Assembly (NCBI RefSeq): GCF_051233475.1
Contig: NZ_JBKFGH010000011.1
Location: 62,001 to 126,000, forward strand
Reading direction: 5' to 3'
Source: Bacillus_BU sp051233475
Lineage (GTDB): Bacteria > Bacillota > Bacilli > Bacillales > Cytobacillaceae
Length of the DNA: 64,000 nucleotides
Shown in pieces: positions 50,200 to 59,259 of the stretch (positions are counted from its first letter, which is position 1; every line of letters starts with the position of its first letter). The notes beneath the pieces are model-generated. The model did not search any database. It was not told where the DNA came from and saw only the letters and a program-made list of their open reading frames with translations. The translations under genes were made by a program, and so were the position numbers.

Positions 50200-51960
50200 A
50201 TGCGTAAAACTAAAATTGTTTGTACGATTGGTCCAGCAAGTGAAAGTGTAGAAAAGCTAACCCAATTAATTGAGGCTGGCATGAACGTGGCCCGTTTGAA
50301 TTTTTCTCACGGTGATCATGATGAGCATGGGCAAAGAATTAAAAATATTCGTGAAGCTGCAAAAAACACTGGTAAAAATGTTGCGATACTATTAGATACG
50401 AAAGGTCCAGAAATTCGTACTAATAATATGGAAAACGGGGCCATTGACCTTGTGGTTGGTCAGGAAGTAAGAATCTCAATGACTGAAGTATTGGGAACGG
50501 TTGAAAAGTTCTCGATTACTTATCCAGGCTTAATTGATGATGTTCATCCTGGTTCAATCATTTTATTAGATGATGGTTTGATTGGTCTTGAAGTAACTAA
50601 GGTAGAAAAAGAAACCGGTGAAATTGTAACTAAAGTACTGAATGGCGGAACGTTAAAAAATAAAAAAGGCGTAAATGTCCCAGGTGTTCGAGTGAACTTA
50701 CCAGGAATCACTGAGAAGGATGCACAAGATATTTTGTTTGGTATCGGGCAAAAAGTTGATTTTATTGCAGCGTCTTTTGTAAGAAGAGCGTCAGATGTAT
50801 TAGAAATTCGTCAGTTACTAGAGGATAATCAAGCCACTCAAATCCAAATTATCCCGAAAATCGAGAATCAAGAGGGTGTGGACCATATCGATGAAATCTT
50901 AATGGTTTCAGATGGATTAATGGTTGCACGTGGTGATTTAGGGGTTGAAATACCGGCTGAAGAGGTGCCGTTAGTTCAAAAACAATTAATTAAAAAGTGT
51001 AATGCTCAAGGAAAGCCTGTTATCACAGCTACCCAAATGCTTGATTCGATGCAAAGAAATCCACGCCCAACACGTGCAGAAGCAAGTGATGTTGCGAATG
51101 CAATTTTTGATGGTACCGATGCAATTATGTTATCAGGAGAAACTGCAGCAGGAATGTACCCTGTGGAAGCAGTCCAAACGATGCACAATATCGCATCTAG
51201 AGCAGAAATGGCGTTAGACCATAAGGAGATTTTATCTAATCGCAGTAAAAATACAGAACACAATCTTACCGATGCAATTGGTCAGTCAGTGGCACATACA
51301 GCATTGAATTTAGATGTAAATGCGATTATTACTCCAACTGAAAGCGGCCATACAGCGCGAATGATTTCAAAGTATCGTCCGAAAGCACCAATCGTCGCAG
51401 TTACGTATGATGATTATGTTTGCAATCGTTTAGCGCTCGTTTGGGGAGTTTATCCTCAAAAAAGTCAAAAAGCTACAACAACAGACGAAATGCTTGATTT
51501 TGCCGTTGAAGAAAGTGTTAACAGCTCAATCGTTAAGCATGGTGACCTTGTTGTCATTACAGCTGGAGTGCCAGTAGGTGAAACAGGAACGACTAATTTA
51601 ATGAAGATCCATATTGTTGGTGATGTTCTGGCTAAGGCTCAAGGAATTGGGCGTAAATCGGCGTATGGAAAAGTTGTTATCGCTCAAAATGCTAGTGAAG
51701 CACTAAGTAAGGTTAAAGAAGGCTCCATCTTAGTTACGATTGGATCTGACCGGGATATGGTTCCTGCGATTGAAAAATGCAGTGCGTTAATCACCGAAGA
51801 GGGTGGTTTGACAAGCCATGGCGCAGTTGTAGGGTTAAACTTAGGTATTCCTGTTATCATTGGTGTTGAGAATGCAACAAAATTATTAACAGATGGTCAA
51901 GAGATTACAGTTGATGCCGCAAGAGGCGTCATTTACAACGGCCATGCCAGCGTACTATAA
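50200..51960 (+). CDS. pyk: Pyruvate kinase with C-terminal PEP-utiliser-like domain
   Basis: A 586-residue enzyme that makes pyruvate and ATP from phosphoenolpyruvate. RKTKIVCTIGPAS and ARLNFSHGDHDEH are at the N-terminus, the active-site segment IQIIPKIENQEGVDH near residue 220 and TATQMLDSM near 275. Beyond about residue 475 is the extra C-terminal sequence found in Bacillus and Geobacillus pyruvate kinases, related to the phosphohistidine domain of PEP synthase (EEGGLTSHGAVVGLNLGIPV, with the TSH motif). In Geobacillus this domain is not needed for catalysis. GGAGG precedes the ATG. Confidence 0.96.
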   Translation: MRKTKIVCTIGPASESVEKLTQLIEAGMNVARLNFSHGDHDEHGQRIKNIREAAKNTGKNVAILLDTKGPEIRTNNMENGAIDLVVGQEVRISMTEVLGTVEKFSITYPGLIDDVHPGSIILLDDGLIGLEVTKVEKETGEIVTKVLNGGTLKNKKGVNVPGVRVNLPGITEKDAQDILFGIGQKVDFIAASFVRRASDVLEIRQLLEDNQATQIQIIPKIENQEGVDHIDEILMVSDGLMVARGDLGVEIPAEEVPLVQKQLIKKCNAQGKPVITATQMLDSMQRNPRPTRAEASDVANAIFDGTDAIMLSGETAAGMYPVEAVQTMHNIASRAEMALDHKEILSNRSKNTEHNLTDAIGQSVAHTALNLDVNAIITPTESGHTARMISKYRPKAPIVAVTYDDYVCNRLALVWGVYPQKSQKATTTDEMLDFAVEESVNSSIVKHGDLVVITAGVPVGETGTTNLMKIHIVGDVLAKAQGIGRKSAYGKVVIAQNASEALSKVKEGSILVTIGSDRDMVPAIEKCSALITEEGGLTSHGAVVGLNLGIPVIIGVENATKLLTDGQEITVDAARGVIYNGHASVL

Positions 51961-51969
51961 ATAAGGATG

Positions 51970-51998
51970 AAAAGGATGGGAATTCCCATCCTTTTTTG
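51970..51998 (+). terminator. Terminator after pfkA-pyk
   Basis: AAAAGGATGGG / CCCATCCTTTTTT around AATT, 9 bases after the pyk stop. Confidence 0.9.
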
Positions 51999-52026
51999 GA
52001 ACAAATCGGGGAGAGCAGGTGATGGA

Positions 52027-52413
52027 ATGCGTTATTTAATTTTATTGTTAATTATTATTCCTGCCGGAGAAATTGGTTTGCTTATGTTATCAGGTCAAAT
52101 TTTAGGTCTCATTCCTACTATTTCATTGATTATTCTAACGGGGATTATTGGGGCATATTTAGCAAAGCAACAAGGTTTAGAAACGATTAGAAGGGCCCAG
52201 GAACAATTAAATTATGGAAGTATGCCTCAAGATGCATTATTAGATGGTATTTGTATCCTCGTGGGCGGCACACTGTTGTTAACCCCTGGATTTATTACCG
52301 ATAGCCTAGGTTTTTTACTTTTAGTTCCCCCTACGAGAATTTTTTTCAAAAAGCTGTTAACGAGCCTTTTTAATAAATGGCTTAACAAAGGGAGAATCAC
52401 GATAATAAGATGA
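52027..52413 (+). CDS. fxsA: FxsA-family membrane protein
   Basis: A 128-residue membrane protein (ytzA in B. subtilis). Hydrophobic segments lie at about 3-20, 27-47 and 70-100, with GGTLLLTPGFITDSLGFLLLVPPTR typical of FxsA. In E. coli FxsA overproduction blocks exclusion of phage T7 by the F plasmid; its normal role is unknown. The ATG at 52027 follows GCAGGTGATGGA. A longer frame would begin before the pyk terminator and is rejected. Confidence 0.88.
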   Translation: MRYLILLLIIIPAGEIGLLMLSGQILGLIPTISLIILTGIIGAYLAKQQGLETIRRAQEQLNYGSMPQDALLDGICILVGGTLLLTPGFITDSLGFLLLVPPTRIFFKKLLTSLFNKWLNKGRITIIR

Positions 52414-52414
52414 A

Positions 52415-52441
52415 AAAGGGCTGACGCAATGTCAGCCCTAT
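52415..52441 (-). terminator. Terminator after ytvI (and fxsA)
   Basis: AGGGCTGAC / GTCAGCCCT around GCAAT. The T-run is on the minus-strand side (TTTTTC), so it mainly ends ytvI. Confidence 0.8.
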
Positions 52442-52451
52442 GATCTACTAT

Positions 52452-53561
52452 TTAATCCCCTTTTATAAACAACCAAACATCTTTGAATACATTTGCTCGA
52501 TGTAAAGTATTGATGATGACTAAAACAACAGGCCCTGCAATTAAGCCAAGAAAGCCAATTAACTTAAACCCGACAAATAAGGCAATTAATGTTGCCAGAG
52601 GGTCAAGGCCGATGTTGGAGGATAAAACTTTTGGCTCCATTACTTGGCGCTGAACCAAAACAACAATATAAAGAACGGCTAAACCGATCGCAAGACCTGT
52701 TTCACCCGTAATGACTTCGTAAATGATCCAGGGAACAAAAATGGCGCCTGTTCCTAAATAGGGAATGATATCAACAATCCCAGCAATTAATGCAATGGTT
52801 ATCGCATAATCAACGCGTAAAATTAATAGACCGATTAAAATAATGATGGTTGTTATCGAGATGAGTGTTGCCTGAGCTTTTAAAAAACCAAATAAAGCTT
52901 TTTTCAAATCAACAAACACTGTTTTCCCACTTGTTCTTGCCCGATTAGGAAGGAAGCGTCCAGCCATATTCGAAAACTTGTACCAGTCCTTACTGATAAA
53001 AAAGGTGGCCAAGAGGGAAAAAATCAGAACTGTTGCTGCATTTGGAAACCATGATAAAACGTTTGGAATATTACCGAAAAAGTTTTGAATAAAGTTTCCA
53101 ACCGTTGAGCCAAACCTTTTTCCAACGTTTTCAATATTTGTCATAATCGTTTCTTGCTGACCTGCATCGAGGTTTTGAAATAAATTGGTTAATTGATGAT
53201 AAAACGGAAGAATTTGTCCCGCAAACATCTTTTCTATGTAAGAAATAATCGTATCTAAATGATTTGGTACAACCGCGGCGAGATAATTTGCACCGGCTAC
53301 AATTTCGGCAATGAGCAGCGTGATTAACCCGGCAAAAACCGCAAAAATAATAATTAACGAAATTAACACCGCAAGAGCCCGCGGCATGCGCCCTTTCTTT
53401 TCTAAGAAATTTACGGTTGGATTCATCATAAAAGCGATGATTATTCCTATTAAAAAGGGATAGGTGACTTTTGATAAGTAATAAAAACTGATGACCGAAA
53501 AAATAACAATTCCGATTACAAAAAGGAACCTAAGGAACCGGAACAGATTTGTTTTATTCAA
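52452..53561 (-). CDS. ytvI: YtvI, AI-2E transporter-family sporulation membrane protein
   Basis: A 369-residue polytopic membrane protein of the PerM/AI-2E exporter family with seven or eight hydrophobic segments; typical pieces are TYPFLIGIIIAFMMNPTVNFLEKK and IVDIIPYLGTGAIFVPW. B. subtilis YtvI (371 residues) is annotated as a sporulation membrane protein. I start at the TTG at 53561 (MNKTNLFRF) with a textbook AAAGGAGGT before it; the frame from 53621 covers that site. Substrate unknown. It is convergent with fxsA and divergent from ytwI. Confidence 0.88.
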   Translation of the reverse strand: MNKTNLFRFLRFLFVIGIVIFSVISFYYLSKVTYPFLIGIIIAFMMNPTVNFLEKKGRMPRALAVLISLIIIFAVFAGLITLLIAEIVAGANYLAAVVPNHLDTIISYIEKMFAGQILPFYHQLTNLFQNLDAGQQETIMTNIENVGKRFGSTVGNFIQNFFGNIPNVLSWFPNAATVLIFSLLATFFISKDWYKFSNMAGRFLPNRARTSGKTVFVDLKKALFGFLKAQATLISITTIIILIGLLILRVDYAITIALIAGIVDIIPYLGTGAIFVPWIIYEVITGETGLAIGLAVLYIVVLVQRQVMEPKVLSSNIGLDPLATLIALFVGFKLIGFLGLIAGPVVLVIINTLHRANVFKDVWLFIKGD

Positions 53562-53699
53562 TGAAGTACCTCCTTTAACTGCTGTTAGCAGTAGTTTAAC
53601 ATTTAATAGCAGAAATAGCATTTATTATTGGCAATCCTTGTATATAATTCAACAATCTTGACTATTTTGGCAATCGTTTAGCAAAGGATTGGATCTTGA

Positions 53700-54167
53700 A
53701 TGAAATTCGAACCATTTTTATTTTTAATAATATTATTAGCAATCGCATTTATTGCTAAAAATCAATCGATGATTATAGCCGTAATTTTCTTGTTACTGTT
53801 GAAAGCAATTGGTCTGGATGCAAAAATTTTTTCTTATCTTCAAACGAAAGGGATAAACTGGGGTGTAACGGTTATTACGATTGCGGTATTGGCTCCAATT
53901 GCTTCAGGTGATATAGGATTTAGGGATTTATCCGGAGCATTTAAATCTCCTGCTGCCTGGGTGGCGTTAATTTCCGGTATGGCGGTTGCACTTTTGGCCA
54001 AGGGAGGCGTTACATTATTGGCGGAAGATCCCCATATTACTACAGCCCTCGTATTGGGTACTATTCTATCGGTCTCGCTGTTTAACGGAGTGGCGGTTGG
54101 GCCATTAATTGGGGCTGGAATTGCTTATATGGCAATGAAAATACTTCAAATGTTCATCTCAAATTAA
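53700..54167 (+). CDS. ytwI: DUF441 membrane protein YtwI
   Basis: A 155-residue protein that is almost entirely hydrophobic, with about four membrane segments (1-18, 22-40, 55-75 and 85-105, plus 112-150). The core NWGVTVITIAVLAPIASGDIGF is typical of DUF441. Function unknown. It lies between ytvI and citZ as in B. subtilis. The ATG follows AAAGGATTGGATC, a weak ribosome site. Confidence 0.88.
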   Translation: MKFEPFLFLIILLAIAFIAKNQSMIIAVIFLLLLKAIGLDAKIFSYLQTKGINWGVTVITIAVLAPIASGDIGFRDLSGAFKSPAAWVALISGMAVALLAKGGVTLLAEDPHITTALVLGTILSVSLFNGVAVGPLIGAGIAYMAMKILQMFISN

Positions 54168-54197
54168 TATATTTTTTTACAAATTAAGCTGTTTTCG

Positions 54198-54226
54198 TTC
54201 ACAAAAGTCTGATAATTGTTTATAAT
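54198..54226 (+). promoter_or_regulatory. Probable citZ promoter
   Basis: TTCACA at 54198-54203 and a perfect TATAAT at 54221-54226 with a 17-base spacer. It would give a leader of about 415 bases before citZ. Confidence 0.6.
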
Positions 54227-54257
54227 AGGATTTGTAAGTTCTACCATTACAAAAAAA

Positions 54258-54279
54258 CATTATAACCATTCTTATAATG
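54258..54279. promoter_or_regulatory. Perfect palindrome in the citZ leader, candidate CcpC site
   Basis: CATTATAA-CCATTC-TTATAATG is a perfect 8+8 inverted repeat. CcpC, the citrate-responsive repressor of citZ and citB in Bacillus, binds an ATAA-N7-TTAT dyad; here the spacer is six. The place, just after the citZ promoter, fits a repressor site. A weaker cre-like TGTACACGCTCTGA is at 54429-54442. Confidence 0.5.
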
Positions 54280-54648
54280 AATTTGTAAAAAATGAAAACC
54301 TTTTCACTTTTCAACTTTTTGCAAATTCGGTATACTTCACATGAAAACTTCTAATGTTTTAATCCCTCGTACAGTGTGTTGATGGGGGCTCTTTTTTCAT
54401 TGTAGTCTATCAAAGTTGTTATCTATTGTGTACACGCTCTGAGCAAGCGCTCAATCAAAGCTTTTATTTGGTCTGTGGCTTGGCTGTTTTCAGCTAACTT
54501 TAATAAGAGTAGACTTTTCTACTCCTATATAGACAGAGGGGTATCTTTCTGACTTGCTTCGAAATGACTGATTTTTCAGTATATTTAGGCAAAATGTAAA
54601 CAGACAAAGGGTAATGGGGAAATTTTATCTAGAAAAGGAGAGATTTTT
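54280..54648 (+). other. Long citZ leader region
   Basis: This 369-base stretch has no gene. It holds a G-rich stretch followed by CTTTTTTC near 54384-54398 (a poor terminator), a GAGTAG-ACTTTT-CTACTC hairpin at 54507-54524, and the citZ ribosome site AAAAGGAGAG. A long structured leader before citZ is known in Bacillus; no riboswitch that I recognise is visible. Confidence 0.5.
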
Positions 54649-55764
54649 ATGACAGTTACACGTGGTCTTGAAGGGGTAGTAGCAACGACTTCATCTATCA
54701 GCTCTATTATTGATGATACCCTAACTTATGTTGGGTATAATATTGATGATTTAGCAGAGAATGCTAGCTTCGAAGAAGTTATCTACCTTTTGTGGCATCG
54801 CAGACTTCCTAATTCACAGGAATTAGCGGAGTTAAAAACTCAAATTGCTGAAAATGCAGAATTACCACAAGAAATATTAGATCATTTTAAAATGTATCCT
54901 ATTAATCAAGTACATCCAATGGCTGCTCTACGTTCAGCTGTTTCGCTTTTAGGTCTTTATGATGAGGAAGCAGATTCAATGGACGAGGATGCAAACTACC
55001 GTAAAGCCATTCGCTTACAAGCTAAATTACCAACAATTGTTACTGCATTTTCAAGAGTTAGAAAAGGTTTAGAGCCAGTAGCACCTCGTAAAGATTTCAG
55101 CATTGCTGAAAACTTCCTTTACATGTTATCTGGAAAAGAACCAGAAGATATTGCAGTAGAAGCTTTTAATAAGGCTCTTGTTCTACATGCTGATCACGAG
55201 TTAAACGCGTCTACATTTACTGCTCGTGTTTGTGTGGCAACCTTATCTGATGTATATTCCGGAATTACAGCTGCTATTGGCGCGTTAAAAGGTCCGTTAC
55301 ACGGCGGTGCAAACGAAGCAGTAATGAAAATGCTTTCTGAAATTGGTACACCAGATAATGTTGAACCATATATCCGTGGTAAACTAGCTAATAAAGAAAA
55401 AATCATGGGCTTTGGACACCGTGTATATCGTTTCGGCGATCCACGTGCTAAGCACTTAAAATTAATGTCTGAAAAATTAACTCAATTAACAGGCGAACCA
55501 CAATGGTATGTGATGTCTACACAAATTGAAGCAATCGTAACTGGTGAGAAGAAACTTCCGCCAAACGTTGATTTCTATTCAGCATCTGTGTACCATAGCC
55601 TAGGTATCGATCATGACCTATTTACACCAATCTTTGCTGTAAGCCGTGTATCAGGTTGGTTAGCTCATATTCTAGAGCAGTACGAAAACAATCGTTTAAT
55701 TCGTCCACGTGCGGATTATACAGGTCCATCCATGCAGAAATACGTTCCAGTGGAACAAAGATAA
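54649..55764 (+). CDS. citZ: Citrate synthase
   Basis: A 371-residue enzyme that condenses acetyl-CoA and oxaloacetate. It begins MTVTRGLEGVVATTSSIS, contains GPLHGGANEAVMKML near residue 217 and GFGHRVYRFGDPRAKH near 254, with the catalytic histidines in these two motifs and the aspartate in SASVYHSLGIDHDLFTPIFAVSR near 305. The ribosome site AAAGGAGAG is 8 bases before the ATG. It is the first gene of citZ-icd-mdh. Its promoter carries CcpC-like and weak cre-like elements, so control by citrate and carbon source is expected. Confidence 0.97.
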   Translation: MTVTRGLEGVVATTSSISSIIDDTLTYVGYNIDDLAENASFEEVIYLLWHRRLPNSQELAELKTQIAENAELPQEILDHFKMYPINQVHPMAALRSAVSLLGLYDEEADSMDEDANYRKAIRLQAKLPTIVTAFSRVRKGLEPVAPRKDFSIAENFLYMLSGKEPEDIAVEAFNKALVLHADHELNASTFTARVCVATLSDVYSGITAAIGALKGPLHGGANEAVMKMLSEIGTPDNVEPYIRGKLANKEKIMGFGHRVYRFGDPRAKHLKLMSEKLTQLTGEPQWYVMSTQIEAIVTGEKKLPPNVDFYSASVYHSLGIDHDLFTPIFAVSRVSGWLAHILEQYENNRLIRPRADYTGPSMQKYVPVEQR

Positions 55765-55791
55765 AAAAGAAATGCATTGGATTTTACATTT

Positions 55792-55838
55792 TAAACAAAA
55801 ACTGATGTAATATATAGGGGACAGTTTTTGTTATTTTT
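55792..55838 (+). terminator. Terminator-like hairpin after citZ
   Basis: AACAAAAACTG / CAGTTTTTGTT are perfect 11-bp complements with a 17-base loop, followed by ATTTTTTG. It would end or thin citZ transcripts before icd. Confidence 0.65.
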
Positions 55839-55858
55839 TGAATAAGTGCAACGACTAT

Positions 55859-55899
55859 CAGTCCGGTTTTATTTAGCTTGCTAATATAGAACCGGACTG
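55859..55899 (+). other. Second hairpin in the citZ-icd gap
   Basis: CAGTCCGGTT and AACCGGACTG are perfect complements around a 21-base AT-rich loop that itself holds AGCTTGCT. No T-run follows. It could be an RNA processing or stability element for icd, or an operator. Confidence 0.55.
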
Positions 55900-55949
55900 T
55901 GTCAGGCATTCATGTCTGCACAGTTTCATGAATTTGGAGGGAGAAAGAA

Positions 55950-57218
55950 ATGCAAGGAGAAAAAATCACAGTAAAAGACGGAGTATTAAATGTACCAAAT
56001 AATCCAATCGTTCCTTTTATTGAAGGCGATGGGACAGGTCCGGATATTTGGAGAGCTGCTTCACGCGTATTAGATGCTGCTGTTGAAAAAGCTTACAAAG
56101 GTGAGCGCAAGATCGTTTGGAAAGAAGTTTTAGCAGGCGAAAAAGCTTTCAATCAAACAGGCGAATGGCTTCCACAAGAGACTCTTGATTTAATTAGCGA
56201 ATACTTAATCGCGATCAAAGGACCTCTTACAACTCCAGTTGGTGGCGGTATTCGTTCCTTAAACGTTGCATTAAGACAAGAATTAGACTTGTTTGTATGT
56301 TTACGTCCAGTACGTTGGTTTGAAGGTGTACCTTCACCGGTAAAACGTCCACAAGACACTGATATGGTAATCTTCCGTGAAAACACAGAAGATATCTATT
56401 CAGGTATTGAGTATCAAAAAGGAAGCGATGAAGTTAAGAAATTGATTAACTTCTTACAAAACGAAATGGGAGTTTCAAAAATCAGATTCCCAGAAACATC
56501 TGGTATCGGTATTAAACCAGTTTCTGAAGAAGGTACTAAGCGCTTAGTTCGTGCCGCAATTAACTATGCGATTAAAGAAGGTCGCAAATCAGTAACGATT
56601 GTACATAAAGGAAATATCATGAAGTTTACTGAAGGTGCTTTCAAGAACTGGGGTTATGAACTAGCTGAACAAGAATTCGGCGATAAAGTATTTACGTGGG
56701 CACAATACGACAGATTAGTTGAAGAACAAGGTGCAGATGCTGCGAATAAAGCGCAAGCAGAAGCAGAAGCAGCAGGAAAAATCATCGTTAAAGATGCAAT
56801 TGCTGATATCTTCTTACAACAAATCTTAACTCGTCCTCGTGAGTTTGATGTAGTAGCAACTATGAACTTAAACGGTGACTTCATCTCTGATGCTCTTGCA
56901 GCACAAGTTGGCGGAATCGGAATTGCTCCTGGAGCGAACATCAACTATGAGACAGGACATGCAATTTTCGAAGCAACTCATGGTACTGCACCTAAATATG
57001 CAAACCTAGATAAAGTTAATCCATCATCTGAAATTCTTTCAGGCGTTCTTATGTTAGAACACTTAGGCTGGACTGAAGCAGCTAATATGATTGTTAAATC
57101 AATTGAAAAGTCAATTGCTTCTAAAGTTGTAACATATGACTTTGCTCGCCTAATGGATGGAGCTACTGAAGTGAAGTGCTCTGAGTTCGGTGATGAATTA
57201 ATTAAGAATATGGAATAA
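55950..57218 (+). CDS. icd: Isocitrate dehydrogenase (NADP)
   Basis: A 422-residue enzyme that turns isocitrate into 2-oxoglutarate and CO2 with NADPH formation. The substrate-binding serine lies in GGGIRSLNVALRQELDLF near residue 104; NTEDIYSGIEY near 150, KGNIMKFTEGAFKNWGYE near 220 and the metal segment MNLNGDFISDALAAQVGG near 310 are present, and THGTAPKYANLDKVNPSS near 345. GGAGGG precedes the ATG by 11 bases. It is in the citZ-icd-mdh TCA cluster but separated from citZ by two hairpins, so it may have its own promoter. Confidence 0.97.
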   Translation: MQGEKITVKDGVLNVPNNPIVPFIEGDGTGPDIWRAASRVLDAAVEKAYKGERKIVWKEVLAGEKAFNQTGEWLPQETLDLISEYLIAIKGPLTTPVGGGIRSLNVALRQELDLFVCLRPVRWFEGVPSPVKRPQDTDMVIFRENTEDIYSGIEYQKGSDEVKKLINFLQNEMGVSKIRFPETSGIGIKPVSEEGTKRLVRAAINYAIKEGRKSVTIVHKGNIMKFTEGAFKNWGYELAEQEFGDKVFTWAQYDRLVEEQGADAANKAQAEAEAAGKIIVKDAIADIFLQQILTRPREFDVVATMNLNGDFISDALAAQVGGIGIAPGANINYETGHAIFEATHGTAPKYANLDKVNPSSEILSGVLMLEHLGWTEAANMIVKSIEKSIASKVVTYDFARLMDGATEVKCSEFGDELIKNME

Positions 57219-57236
57219 TTTTGTTACTCTTAAGCT

Positions 57237-57290
57237 GAGGCGCTTGCGGATCCATTAAGTATGGATCAAGTGGCGCCTCTGCTTTTCTTA
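57237..57290 (+). terminator. Hairpin after icd
   Basis: GAGGCGC and GGCGCCTC pair at the base of a longer stem that also includes GGATCCA / TGGATC. It is followed by TGCTTTTCTT. Probably a partial terminator. Confidence 0.6.
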
Positions 57291-57366
57291 ATATAAGGGG
57301 TAGCGCCTTTTGGGGTGTGGATTTTTCAGGGAATTTTGAGTTAATAGCATTTAGGGGGGAACTAAA

Positions 57367-58305
57367 ATGGCAATCAATCGTAAAAAAGTATCTGTAATCG
57401 GTGGAGGCTTCACGGGAGCAACTACTGCGTTCCTGCTAGCTCAAAAAGAATTAGCAGATGTAGTATTAGTTGATATTCCACAATTGGAAAATCCAACTAA
57501 AGGGAAAGCGCTAGATATGTTAGAAGCAAGCCCGGTTCAAGGCTTTGACGCTAAAATCATTGGTACTTCTAATTATGAAGATACTGCTGATTCTGATATC
57601 GTCGTTGTTACTGCTGGTATCGCTCGTAAACCAGGTATGAGCCGTGACGATTTAGTTCAAACAAACCAAAAAATCATGAAGAGCGTTGCGAAAGAAATTG
57701 CAAAATACTCTCCTAACGCATTTATTGTTGTGTTAACGAACCCAGTTGATGCAATGACTTATACTATTTTCAAAGAGTCTGGATTCCCTAAAAACCGCGT
57801 AATCGGCCAATCAGGAGTTCTTGATACTGCTCGGTTCCGCACATTCGTCGCCCATGAACTTAACTTATCCGTTAAAGATATCACTGGTTTCGTTTTAGGC
57901 GGTCACGGTGACGATATGGTACCACTTATCCGCTACTCTTTTGCTGGCGGCATTCCATTAACAACTTTAATTTCACAAGATCGTCTTGAGCAAATTGTTG
58001 AGCGCACACGTAAAGGTGGCGGCGAAATCGTTAACCTTCTTGGAAATGGAAGTGCTTACTACGCCCCAGCTGCGTCTCTTGTAGAAATGTGTGAAGCCAT
58101 TCTTAAAAATCAAAGACGTGTACTTCCTTCAATAGCATACCTTGAAGGTGAATACGGCTATGAAGGCATCTATCTTGGAGTTCCGACAATCCTAGGTGGA
58201 AACGGAATTGAAAAAGTGATCGAGCTTGACTTAACTGCTGATGAAAAAGCTGCATTAGATCGTTCTGCAGAGGCAGTACGCAATGTAATGAGCGCATTAA
58301 TATAA
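57367..58305 (+). CDS. mdh: Malate dehydrogenase
   Basis: A 312-residue NAD-dependent enzyme of the LDH-like MDH group, oxidising malate to oxaloacetate. The NAD loop GGGFTGATTAF is near residue 13, the coenzyme aspartate in VVLVDIPQ near 35, the mobile-loop arginines in GIARKPGMSRDDL near 83, and the catalytic histidine in VLGGHGDDMVPL near 180. TTAGGGGGGAAC is the ribosome site. A strong terminator follows. Third gene of the TCA cluster. Confidence 0.97.
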   Translation: MAINRKKVSVIGGGFTGATTAFLLAQKELADVVLVDIPQLENPTKGKALDMLEASPVQGFDAKIIGTSNYEDTADSDIVVVTAGIARKPGMSRDDLVQTNQKIMKSVAKEIAKYSPNAFIVVLTNPVDAMTYTIFKESGFPKNRVIGQSGVLDTARFRTFVAHELNLSVKDITGFVLGGHGDDMVPLIRYSFAGGIPLTTLISQDRLEQIVERTRKGGGEIVNLLGNGSAYYAPAASLVEMCEAILKNQRRVLPSIAYLEGEYGYEGIYLGVPTILGGNGIEKVIELDLTADEKAALDRSAEAVRNVMSALI

Positions 58306-58311
58306 TGATAT

Positions 58312-58350
58312 AAAAAAAGATTCGTAGGGAAACCTTCGAATCTTTTTTTA
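58312..58350 (+). terminator. Terminator after mdh
   Basis: AAAAAAGATTCG / CGAATCTTTTTTT with the loop TAGGGAAACCTT. Confidence 0.9.
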
Positions 58351-58542
58351 TAATCCGAAATCGGTCGATCTTTTTGATCAGAAATTAACATTCCTCTTTT
58401 GTAATAGTGAGTATTGTTAAAATTTTGTAAAATTCCTTGATATTCTTGGCGGAAGTGATGAAATTCTAATAAGATAGAAGGTAGAGGACAAAATAAGAAG
58501 AACTTTGTTGAAAAATGGGGAATAATCGATTCGGAGGAAATT

Positions 58543-59259
58543 ATGGAAAAAAGAGTGCTTGTAGTTGATGATGAGCAATCTATTGTTACCTTACTACAAT
58601 ATAATTTAGAGCAAGCAGGATACAAGGTTTCAACAGCAATGGATGGTGAAACAGGGAGAGATTTGGCCTTAGAGCAGCAATTTGATTTTATCGTTCTTGA
58701 TATTATGCTGCCGCGTTTGGATGGAATTGAGGTTTGCAAACAATTAAGACAGCAAAAAATATTAACACCTATTTTAATGTTAACAGCTAAAGACGACGAA
58801 TTTGATAAAATCCTTGGCCTTGAACTTGGTGCAGATGATTATATGACGAAACCGTTCAGCCCTCGTGAAGTGGTTGCTCGGGTGAAAGCGATTTTGCGGA
58901 GATCGGAGATTCAGAACAATTTTCAGCCAGTTAAAAATGAAGAAGAGGGACTTATTAAGATTAAGGACTTATCGATCTACCCAGAACAATTTGAAGCATT
59001 TGTTAACGGCGAGCAGCTTGAGTTAACGCCAAAGGAATTTGAATTGCTCGCTCATCTTGGAAAGCATAAAGGAAAAGTACTGACTCGTGACCAATTATTA
59101 AGTGCTGTTTGGAATTATGATTTTGCTGGAGATACAAGGATTGTTGATGTTCATATTAGCCATTTGCGTGAAAAGATTGAACCTAATACAAAGAAGCCTG
59201 TTTATATTAAAACTATACGCGGTTTAGGCTACAAATTAGAGGAGCCAAAAGGGGAATGA
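58543..59259 (+). CDS. phoP: Phosphate response regulator PhoP
   Basis: A 238-residue OmpR-type response regulator. The receiver domain has the phosphorylated aspartate D53 in FIVLDIMLPRLDG, acidic D9-D10 in VVDDEQ and the lysine in MTKPFS near residue 103. The C-terminal winged helix (LTPKEFELLAHLGKHKGKVLTRDQLL, then TRIVDVHISHLREKIE) binds DNA. It overlaps phoR by four bases. In Bacillus PhoPR turns on phosphate-starvation genes. GGAGG precedes the ATG. No Pho box was clearly identified upstream. Confidence 0.95.
   Translation: MEKRVLVVDDEQSIVTLLQYNLEQAGYKVSTAMDGETGRDLALEQQFDFIVLDIMLPRLDGIEVCKQLRQQKILTPILMLTAKDDEFDKILGLELGADDYMTKPFSPREVVARVKAILRRSEIQNNFQPVKNEEEGLIKIKDLSIYPEQFEAFVNGEQLELTPKEFELLAHLGKHKGKVLTRDQLLSAVWNYDFAGDTRIVDVHISHLREKIEPNTKKPVYIKTIRGLGYKLEEPKGE

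Noticed and set aside
58170..58739. 189-residue minus-strand frame across mdh and phoP
   Set aside because: It spans the mdh end, a terminator and the phoP start; serine-rich shadow of well-supported genes.
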